From: Isoetes taiwanensis | Lineage: Eukaryota; Streptophyta; Lycopodiopsida; Isoetales; Isoetaceae | Direction: 5' to 3' | Length of the DNA stretch: 64,000 bases | Assembly: GCA_021234155.1 (NCBI GenBank) | Contig: JAJEKV010000205.1 | Coordinates: 605,501-669,500 of the forward strand | Shown here: positions 48,044-57,056 of the stretch, piece after piece | How the letters are laid out: each line of letters opens with the position of its first letter | How positions within the stretch are numbered: position 1 is the stretch's first letter | Program-made: the position numbers and the translations under genes | The notes under the pieces: model-generated | Told to the model about the DNA's origin: nothing | The model's input: only the letters and a program-made list of their open reading frames with translations | The model's database searches: none

Positions 48044-48144
48044 TATAAAAAAGTGAGCCATTCTTATTTTCTGATCAGTTCGCGATTCTGCCGACTTGCG
48101 CCTTCGCCAAAATTCGAGCGCCTTCAACTTTTTCGATCGCCATC
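48044..48144 (+). promoter_or_regulatory. TATA box and leader of the ParB-like/methyltransferase gene
   Basis: TATAAAAAA at 48044-48052 lies about 93 bp before the ATG at 48145, which would place transcription start near 48075-48080. No other promoter element is clear apart from the repeat array directly upstream. Confidence 0.5.
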
Positions 48145-48252
48145 ATGTCCCGTGCCGTAGCCGTCAGAGAAGGTATTTTCCGCGATTTTGTTTAGCATAG
48201 CTATCGTCTTAGCTGTAGCTATGTCTTTTTAAGATAGTTAGAAGGTCGACAG

Positions 48253-48569
48253 GATCGCCACCGCGATAGTTGCGACCACCTCCTTTCTTCTTTTGGGGGC
48301 AGTAGTGCTTACAACAATCGCGACCGCGATTGTGGTGATCATTACATGCACAATATAATGCTTTCAGTGCTCGTAAGGAACGCGGCCGCGTTCCTTACGA
48401 GCACACTAGTGGAATACTGCCGTTAGCAACGTAGATTTTAGCTGGCTAGTGCTCAACCGGATCGCGGCCGCGATCTTGTTGAGCAACTTTTTCCATTAAC
48501 TGTGTGGTAGCCGATATAATTTAGATAAGTGGTGCTTTCAAGGATCGCGGTCGCCATATTATCTTGAAA
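48253..48569. repeat. Five large palindromes in intron 1 of the ParB-like gene
   Basis: Cores lie at 48253-48267 (GATCGCCACCGCGAT), 48315-48332 (CAATCGCGACCGCGATTG), 48367-48404, 48451-48484 and 48543-48557 (GATCGCGGTCGCCAT). The third is a perfect 38-bp palindrome with half-site GTGCTCGTAAGGAACGCGG. The fourth has arms GCTCAAC/GTTGAGC around GATCGCGGCCGCGATC. Several share an AGTGCT or GTGCT outer arm. Confidence 0.9.
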
Positions 48570-50192
48570 TTGTTTTGTAACTCGTGTATCTAACCTGTGT
48601 TCATTTATTATTGCAGCAATGGATCTTTTCCGCGGGCCCAACGTAGAACCCATTAGAATCGTAATACCTGATAGAAGCCGGAAGTGGCGTATGGAAATTT
48701 CACAGGCCAAACCACATGTGGCTGGAGACCGCCGAAAGGATTTGTGTCTGTTCTTCAGGACCGGCAAGGGTCCAGAAGATTACGAACAATTAGGAATAGT
48801 TGTTGCTATTTGGGAAGGCAGCAAAAATAATGTACAGGATGCAATCATTTGCAGCGTGGAAGATACTCATCAGCTTCAGTTTGTTGAGTATGTGTTGCGC
48901 TGGCAGAATTATGATCCATCGATTATGATTGCGAGTAAAGTCAACAAACCGGCAAGCGGCAAGGGGGTGCCTATCAGTGCAAAGGGGTTTGGGTGGATAC
49001 TGCCATCATATGATTCGTTGAGCTTGGCTGGTATAAAGTGTAACAAGGATATACTTGTTGGATTTAGTATGTGCAGAAAGGGTCTTTCTGTTGATAAGAA
49101 ACGTCCTGCTGCTTTGAAGGCTACTAAGGACAACAAACTGCCTTCTCCAATGGACATCAACTGGCTGAGAGCTGTTGCCAAGAAGAGATCCGTGGCCCCT
49201 TTGGCGGCTATAGGCGAACCATCCACTCCAAAGGAAATTGTACTCCCCATGGAGGTTATCCCCTCTCTGCAAATATTGGGTGTTCTGCCGTTGTCGACCC
49301 TACAGCTCCCGTCATGCTTATGCCACCTCCCCCCAGAGACTCTGAGGCAATAGAAGTACAACCAGCAAAGAAGATAAGGACATTCAAAAGCAAGCTTCCA
49401 AAGCTGAACACGGATGACATTGCGCAGCCTTCGACATCTTCTACTCCTACCTCGTCCACCATACCAACAGCTAATAGCTGTATGTTGACCTGGCCAACTG
49501 CTGCGCGAATGCCCGAAGAATTGAAGTTTAATCCAGATGAAGAAAAGAAACTTGCTCAGGAGACTGCCTCTAAACTCGAAGAGTTCAAAATGTATTATCC
49601 AATGGGTGTAGACTGGTTCCATAAGGTCAGTATCTTCGATTGTGAGACAGCTTCCGCAAATCTGACCCATAGAGTTCGCTCGAATGACCATGTCCAAACC
49701 CTGATAAAGAGCTTCAAAAAATACCCAACGGAGGTTCTCACACCTGCCGATGTCGTTCTATTCGACCCAATAACAAGGTCAGTTATATCATATTCATTTC
49801 TCACTTGTATTATTGGTTTTATATTAATGTGCTGTCCATGCAGGAAGTTAATCACTTGGTCCCGCCCCGAAGAACTATTGAACAAAAAATTCTTTATTAT
49901 TTCTGGTAATCATGGCATCTTTGCTGCATAGTTTCTATGCACTTACATGGGTAATGTCGAACAAAGGCTGGAATTTGCGAAAGCATATGCAAAAAGAAGA
50001 AGTCGTGTGTTAAATGGGAACCTCTCCAACAAGGAATACATTCAGATTTCTATACAGTGCAATGACGTAATCGCAGAAACAGTATACAAAGAACCACTGA
50101 TTGAAAAGCTCCAACAACTAAGAAACCTGCACAAGGCATTCGCCTGTCCTCCACAATGGCCAACAGGGACTACAGTGTCATCCGCCTGGAAG

Positions 50193-50257
50193 GTATGTTT
50201 TTCGTTTTTATGTTCAGGAAGATCGCCGTCGCGATCCTAACCAGCACTTCTGTACAG
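50193..50257 (+). repeat. 65-bp intron holding a GATCGCCGTCGCGATC palindrome
   Basis: The intron has donor AAG|gtatgt and acceptor ctgtacag|GAT. The palindrome at 50221-50236 takes a quarter of it, and its right flank (CTAACCAGCACTT) again contains the AGCACT arm seen in intron 1. Confidence 0.8.
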
Positions 50258-52208
50258 GATTTTCTTGAGGTGGCTACCACAACCTTGAAGGTTAAGGAAC
50301 TTAAGGATAAAAAGCAGTTCCTATTTATGCAAGAAGAATCATGGTCTAAGCTCGTAGATGTTGTCAACAAATGGGCAACTCGAAAGCTAACTGATGATCA
50401 GGGGGAATTGCCCGACAAACCATCAAAGGAGTTTTTCAACAAGACATTCCTAAGATACCTACGAGCAATGAACAATGCAGAGGTAAGCCAATTGATGGAT
50501 GAAATCTTACAGGGCAAAGTGTTTTTGAAAGTGCAGTCAGGTTATGCAGGATGTTTTGATTGCCGTCAGAGGGCTTTAGACATCAGAACACTGTCACTCA
50601 TGCGTCGTGAAGTGTTATCTTATGCCAATTGTGTTTCAGATAAGCAATAGAAGAATTTTGAAGAGTTGGCTGCATGTTTCCCAGATCTGTCTGAACAACG
50701 ACTCCTGGATATAGCAGACATAGATTTTGAATATATTAAAGGGAACTATAATAAAGAAGCAGTTCAAGGAAATCTTCCAACAGTTTTTTTGGAAGCTATT
50801 ATTGCTATAATGAGGCCAGAAGAAGCCAAGAAAATGAAAGATAAGAGAAACACCGTGCAGCACGTCACCAAATCTGGTATCCTTGTGTCTGCACCGGTGT
50901 CGAAAAATGCCACCATAGTTTTCGTTGACATGCGTAGTTTTACGACGTTATGGGAAGTTAAAAATATACAGATTTTTTTAGCAGAATTGCAGGCATGACA
51001 CAAGGAAAAGTTTACCACATAGTCATGTTCCTCAGATCAGCGCATTTGCCAAACTGTTTATACAGTCAGAGCCAGATACAAGGTAGCTCTCATGTTTCCC
51101 TTGGGGCTTATGAAGAACAAGGATGGGAGAACAAAAAAAATATCAAAGAATTCCAATATATGTCAGCCACGTGACGATAAACAGAAGTGACGCTCGTGTG
51201 GTGCCTGTCAAGCCCAACTTGGAGCTATGACTGACTCAAGTGACCAATGCACCGAAGGGCACGCCTCTTCCAAAATATCCGATTACTGGTAACGAGGAGG
51301 TGGACATGAAAATAAAAAGAAAATATTTGGAGTTATTTACAGGTAAACCCAAGTTCTCCTGGGCAGCTATGGAAGGCGACTTCATCGTTAAGAGCCAAGC
51401 AAAAACTTCTTATGTTTATTACGTAGTGAAGGAGCTGGTTCCATTAGAAGGTTGCATTTTGGATTTCTTCTCAGGCGGAACTGCGTCAAGGGTTGCTTTG
51501 ATGCAAGGAAAACGCAGTGTTTCTTTTGAATATGACGACAAGGTTTGCCGGTTCCTTAGATCTTTCTTCGAGATTCTTGAGAAAATGGCAGGGCCTGACA
51601 TAGAAGAGCAAGAAGAAACAGCTGTAGATGATAGGCCTATCAGTTCCGACATGCCGAATATTAATATAACACAGGAAACGGATCTCAGCAAGATGGATCA
51701 GCTGCTAGACGCCCTGGATCAGAAAAGTTTCGAAGAGAGGCTGAAGGAAACCCGGGAATTGCTGGAGAAGACTAAGAAGGAATCAGCAGAACTAGATCCT
51801 ACGTTCGAAAAGCTTGAAGCACTGAACAAGAACATGGACTCCTTACTGTCAGCAATAACCCGGCGCCTAGAGAAGCCGCTTCCTAATTTTGAGTACATGG
51901 GAATGTCTGATGGCGGCTCCGGAAGTGAGAGAACATCTGCCGACCATTCATCAAAAAGACAGAAGTTGGTTTCCTCTACTGAATTTTCTTTGGCATTGGA
52001 GGACGAATTGTTGGATAGCGCTAAAAGCAATGCTTCAGATATGTCAGAGCGTGTGAGAGAGGCAACTGCTGCAATGGATGTTGACATGCTAGAAACAACT
52101 GGATACACAGAAATGGACCTGTCAGAGACGCTCGCTATTGGAAAGGAGCATGTCGCAAGAATAGCTGCTCAACTTGGCCTGGAAGAGTCTGTAAAAGAAA
52201 CTCAGTGA

Positions 52209-52508
52209 AATCGCCTTCGCGATTGTGCTGGGCTTTGTTTACAAAATTTGTGCTAATATATGGACCCGTTATGTTTATATGTAGACCTCTATTTGGCTAC
52301 CCTATGTGTTATCCTTTTTTGTTTAATTATTTTATCAACATTGAATTGCATGAACAAAGTAGTCTCGAAGATCGCGGCGGCGATTCTGTAGACCAGATAT
52401 ACCTCCTCCAGAGAGCATCTTGACCTGGTAGCACACAGTGTGCTCTTTATATTTTGCCTTCACTAGTTGTCGCAAAAATCGCCATGGCGATCCTTACGAC
52501 CACTAGTG
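52209..52508. repeat. Three palindromes of the same family downstream of the stop codon
   Basis: AATCGCCTTCGCGATT is at 52209-52224, directly after the TGA. GATCGCGGCGGCGATT is at 52370-52385. At 52461-52508 a 48-bp imperfect palindrome has outer arms CACTAGTTGTCG / CGACCACTAGTG around AATCGCCATGGCGATC. Confidence 0.9.
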
Positions 52509-54645
52509 ATGCTGCTCAATCCCCACACTTACTGTTAGGACAGCTATAGGCTAGACGCCTGCATTCAAATTTCGGCGATTGTTACTTTTTCAAGCAGAAC
52601 TAACAATTATTAACGCTTCATTTTGGTTGAGAGGAATCATTTCTTACCATCTCTGGGGTGACCACGACTTATTTCGTTGTCAAACGAGAAAACGAAATTT
52701 CTCTAATTAATGAAACCTTGCTTCATTCCAATTTAAACAGGTTATATTCAATTACAAAAAGGAAAAATGCAACATGTCAAAGTGGCTATTCTTTAATATG
52801 AGGTCTGCTCATAATCGACCTGAATCTAAGTACAACACAAGCACATCATATGTGCTATGCTTCATAAACTGTGCACATCAACAAATGCTCAAACAACACC
52901 ACCATAGCTCAGGGCGCTCAACATATTATAATGTGATGTGCTGCCCACAAACAATAGCAGCACATTATATGTGATGTGCTGCCCACAAACAATAGACCAA
53001 GAAAAATATCTGTACATCAACAAACAAATGCTGAGCTCCATTCCATTATACCAGAGGGCTAATCCCATGCATGTGCTCAAGCATCCGATGACCATACGGC
53101 TACCTTATGTTCTCAATTTTCTTCATTTTCTTCTCTTGAAGTTCATGTAGCAGACATAAACATACCATGCTCCATCCACACAATACAGTGCAACTACAAA
53201 AAACAAAAGACCAAAAGGAAATTATATGCATTTGTTAAAGGGAAAATTTAGAACATGGGGTCTTCAACCGTTTAGGGACAACCTGTCATTCTCATTTTTT
53301 ATTTGTTGGTGCAGCAGAATAACATTCTCAAGGATTTTCGGCCAAAAGAACTCTCTCTTTCTTTCAACAACAACGTAAATACAGTAATTGATACGGCACT
53401 AGCTTGGGGGCGTGGCTCAGAGGAATGATTTGCAGAGACAAACACAGAGGCAAGGGCTTTAGATGGATATTTTGTCATTTTGATTGATTGTTAGAAGTCC
53501 TTAAAATTATAGTTATAATAAGGAAACCATTGAAGTATTGAAGTTGAAATAACCGTTTAAACAAAAACAACGAACCAGATAACAAAACGAAATAGAAAAA
53601 CAGAGCCTTTTGCTGACGTTACAACAGAAAAGGTCGGATCGTCCGGAATTAACTTCTGGGCCAATGCACTTGGTCGGATCTGCAAAAAGGGTGCCGGATT
53701 TGGCATAAAAGGTAAGCGGAGATCCCGATTTAGCTTGCAAATACCTTTTAGAAGAGCATAAAAGCCATCGATCTGTTGAATTGAAAAAACCGGAAGTGTT
53801 TGCTTGTGATAAAGGAAGTCTGCCTGATCTGTAGAACTTTTGATAATCTATGTTGAATAGAGTGCTTTCTTAGTTTTAGAGTGATCCAGAGAATCCCAGA
53901 GAGGCTATCCAGCTGGATAGCAGACTCTCAGAATTGGGAAGAAGTTGAGCCCAGACTTGCCGTGTTTGCAAATCAGAGCCCGGTTGGGTGGATAAGTTGT
54001 GCCGAAAGATTTTATCTGGAGTTTCCAGGATGTTTTGACTAACTGTGATTGTAAGTTTTGCAGACAGAGACGACCGTTCGTATCAGTAATACAGTGCAGA
54101 AGAACTTCGCAAAGATTTCTCACTGAAAGAACTCTTCCTTTCTTACAACAACAATAGAAACCCAGTAATACAGACTTATCACGACAAAAATAGTTTCTGG
54201 AGATGGAAACTGAATATTTTAGAAAACAAAGAAATCACTGTAACTGTTTGTACTGTTGGAAGAACTCGACCAGCAACTTTGCCGGAAGCTCGGCCATGGC
54301 CATGCAGTCGGCCAAGAAGAGCACCGCCATAGCAACGCCGCCCTGCCCTGTCACATAAAATTGCCACGAACCCTACCTTCAAAAAAGAAAGAACTATAAA
54401 AAAAGAAACAAAGTAAAACACATTAGAAAACTCAAAACCCATTTATTGACATCAACAAAATACGATTTAGGCATACTAATACCCTCTTAAACCATGCAAA
54501 ACCATATGTAATACCTTGTCCATTCCACAATTGCACAATATAGAAACTGAACACGCATAATGCAGGTTTACAAAAGCCAGTAGCATCTGAACACGCAGAC
54601 AACAAACCTACATATACAACAGGTAATGATTGTAATCAATCACGG
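52509..54645. other. No recognisable gene; several small repeats
   Basis: ATGTGATGTGCTGCCCACAA and the following AACAATAG occur at 52931-52957 and 52969-52995. Related segments of about 55 bp, sharing AAAGAACTCT, CTTTCTT and CAACAACAA, lie at 53337-53396 and 54124-54178. No coding motif was found. Confidence 0.5.
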
Positions 54646-54735
54646 TTTGTCAAGTGCATATAGTTGAACCATATTCCTTTATTGCATTGTAATCTTTGTC
54701 AAGTGCATATAGTTGAACCATATTCCTTTATTGCA
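54646..54735 (+). repeat. 41-bp tandem duplication
   Basis: TTTGTCAAGTGCATATAGTT and the following sequence up to TATTGCA occur at 54646-54686 and 54695-54735. Confidence 0.9.
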
Positions 54736-55240
54736 GAGAAAATAGCTGATATGACGGCAAGTGACGACGATCTGGATAGTGTTGATGTCCAAAACGCTGA
54801 GATTGATACGTCTTCTCTAGTGCAGGACGAGCTTAATTACTATGATACACCTATTGCAAGTGAGAAAGCAAGAACTATTTAGAATGAGTTAGCTTCTATT
54901 CATATGCAGAAAGACATTGCTTAAGCTAGAAGAGATAATGGAAGGTAAGTATTTTATTTCATGCCATTTTCTTTTTTTTTTTCTTTTTGAACTTTTGGAT
55001 AAGTATTTCACCTATTCTCACAGTAAAGGCCAAGAAACTAGCAGATGGAGGGGAATCCAACAAAAAAACTTCAGTAATAGATGCTCATCTTGATAACTTA
55101 ATTGCCAATATTGCTAATCCTGGTCAGAACGAAATCCACAGCACTACGCACGAATGGGATAAATTCCACAGTAGCAGTTTAATGCAGATACATGTTTTGA
55201 AAAAATTGATGATGAAGCCGAGCATGAGGAACTGAAGAAA
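54736..55240 (+). pseudogene. Exon-like coding remnant of unknown family
   Basis: After TTTATTGCAG the plus frame reads EKIADMTASDDDLDSVDVQN to KARTI, a TAG, and then NELASIHMQKDIA, a second stop and a donor-like gtaagt near 54944. A further segment at about 55025-55240 reads AKKLADGGESNKKTSVIDAH and LDNLIANIANPGQNE. It has protein-like, acidic, helical composition but no domain I recognise. Confidence 0.3.
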
Positions 55241-55280
55241 ATTTTGATCTGAATGAAGATAAACCTTTTTGTTGCCCTCT

Positions 55281-55305
55281 CCCCCCCCCCCCCCCCCCGG
55301 GGGGG
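55281..55305. repeat. Homopolymer junction: 18 C followed by 7 G
   Basis: An unbroken run of 18 C meets 7 G in otherwise AT-rich DNA, preceded by CTCT. Confidence 0.95.
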
Positions 55306-55341
55306 CTTCTTCTCTTGTTGTTTTTCATCATATACAAGTTT

Positions 55342-57056
55342 TCAAGTTTTTGTCTTTTGTGACTCTTGTACATCTTGTATATGGTGTACATGTAAAGACG
55401 CCTGTGGGCTTGAAATAAAATGATTGCTCTTAATTTTATGTTTAACTTCAACCACTCTAATAATGGAGCACGTATGAATAAACATGGTTTTATTTCGAAA
55501 CAATTTGTACTTGTTATGACACCCTTTTATTTTTTCAAAGTAGAATGCCCCAACAACATCATTCATCTTTAGTTGCCACCTGTAGTGTCCTCTTCTCTTT
55601 CTTGCATATAAGCAAAAAATAGAATAAGAAGAAGAATAAGAATGTACGACACAACTGAGCCCGACCTCTCTACAAAGGAGGCAAAAATATTTGCAGCTTC
55701 GACAAATGTCAGCTGATGGAATGCCTTCCTTATATGCAAACAATGCGTGTTCAGTCTGTTTATCTTCTTCATTAGATGCACTATTATTCGTAAACTTTGA
55801 TATCCCAAGTACCAAGCATGGAGCAGATTTTCACGACTTTTCCATTGCATTATCATGCAAGTAGGACAGAAACAAGAAAGTGAACTAGTCATTATCATAA
55901 CAGGACTTGACTTGTTAAGAGCCATTACAAAATGTAAGGCTAAGGTCCTTGACAATATCCTACAACCATATGGCACATTTCTACCTAGTTCCTCTGCTTG
56001 ACCTCCCAAAACAACCTATTTGGACCACTTTTTGATGACGGGAATTTATTTTTCAAGGACACACAAGTTGTGGTAGCACCATTTATTGGCAGACCTTCTT
56101 CTTTAGGTTGCTTATCATATAAAGCATTCTTTGCTTTGGCAAACTCAGCATTATGCTTTCCCTTACCATGTGTTGACGCAAAATAATTCCAGCACATTCT
56201 GATTCTATGCATCAAGAAATATTTGCCCAAGAACAAGAAGATACACACTTGCTTAAATTGTGAAGCACAACCATACAATATGATATCTGATGTGTGTAGT
56301 CCCAATATCTTGCAATTAAGCTTGATGCAATTTGAATGCATATTAAAAAGTAGAAGTCATGACGTCTATCATCAGAAGTCATGAAGTCTATCGTTTTTAG
56401 CATGGTAATATGGACCAGTATAGTTACCTACTGATTGTGCCAATATTGAGACTAAATCTCCCTACCAGGTTAAAGTGTTTCTTTGAAAGGTCTAGAACTA
56501 AGAGCACAACAACATTTCTCAAGTTGTCCACACAAATTTTGAATCGTTCGGTCTGCCAGCATGAGGTGAAGCTATGTATGGTAAACGTAGCAAAATGATC
56601 AAACACGATCTTCACCATGATAGCAAGTGCTGTTGCTTTTATTACCAATTTCAATCTCATAGATGTCCCCTTTTGACTTCTCATTCACAATTTGGTATAC
56701 TTCACATTCTATCAGTTCTAATTCACTAGCATTTGCAATTTTTTGAGGATATATTGCAACTTGTTTTGTCCCATGTTTGCTGCATATACCCTTCAGATAG
56801 TCCAAAACATGCCATTCTGTACTAACATATTTGTCACAAACAGTGGTTCCCCATAGTGAACTCTATATGTACTATTCTTTACTTGGCAAATACCTCTATG
56901 GCTATCAACAAGGCAGCTTGGGCAATTGCAAGTACAATTCTCGTCCAACTTTGATCTCATTCTGTTGAAAGTTTTTTTTTAAAGATTCATTTGCTCATGT
57001 TTCATGCACAAACATGTATTTCTCTCCTTCAACCTTCTCACACAAGTTGGTTTCAG
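55342..57056 (-). pseudogene. DDE-like transposase gene, copy 2 (more decayed)
   Basis: Minus-strand order matches copy 1. LKPTCVRRLKERNTCLCMKH lies near 57050-56995, then FNRMRSKLDENCTCNCPSC, KYVSTEWHVLDYLKG, FTIHSFTSCWQTERF and LVLDLSKKH. These are followed by YGCASQFK where copy 1 has SDGATSQFK, and MCWNYFASTHGKGKHNAEFAKAKNALYDKQ where copy 1 has HGKGEHDGAG. The CFCPTC cluster (about 55860) and a trace of the C-terminal domain (about 55540) follow. The Asp of SDG and the HDG are altered and at least four frame changes are needed, so it is older than copy 1 or from another subfamily. Confidence 0.6.

Larger units (their letters stand above)
48145..52208 (+). pseudogene. ParB-like domain plus bacterial-type DNA methyltransferase gene (broken)
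   Basis: Exon 1 (48145-48172, MSRAVAVRE) joins in phase to exon 2 at 48617. Exon 2 (MDLFRGPNVEPIRIVIPDRS onward) needs a 1-base shift near 49255 and runs to 49777. Exon 3 is 49844-50192 and exon 4 starts at 50258. The ParB-like part is about 49600-49950: DWFHKVSIFDCE, HRVRSNDHVQTLIKSF, FIISGNHGIFAA, followed by a TAG where family members would have Gln. A helical middle has another TAG at 50648. The methyltransferase motif I, LDFFSGGTASRVALMQGKRS and FEYD, is at 51450-51540. In this class a DPPY/DPPW motif should precede it; VFVDMRSFTTLW near 50925 may be its decayed form. 50998-51240 is out of frame. The C-terminus (51690-52208) is acidic and coiled-coil. In bacteria and phages ParB-like domains and adenine methylases often occur together. 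Confidence 0.6.

Noticed and set aside
47933-48127. Minus-strand frame encoding GIYDGRHNYDGRRNYDG repeats
   Set aside because: It is a translation of the GTCATAA array; I see no start context or domain, and the DNA repeat explains it.
48909-49697. 262-codon minus-strand frame opposite the ParB-like gene
   Set aside because: The plus strand has splice sites, domain motifs and codon-like composition; the minus frame has none.
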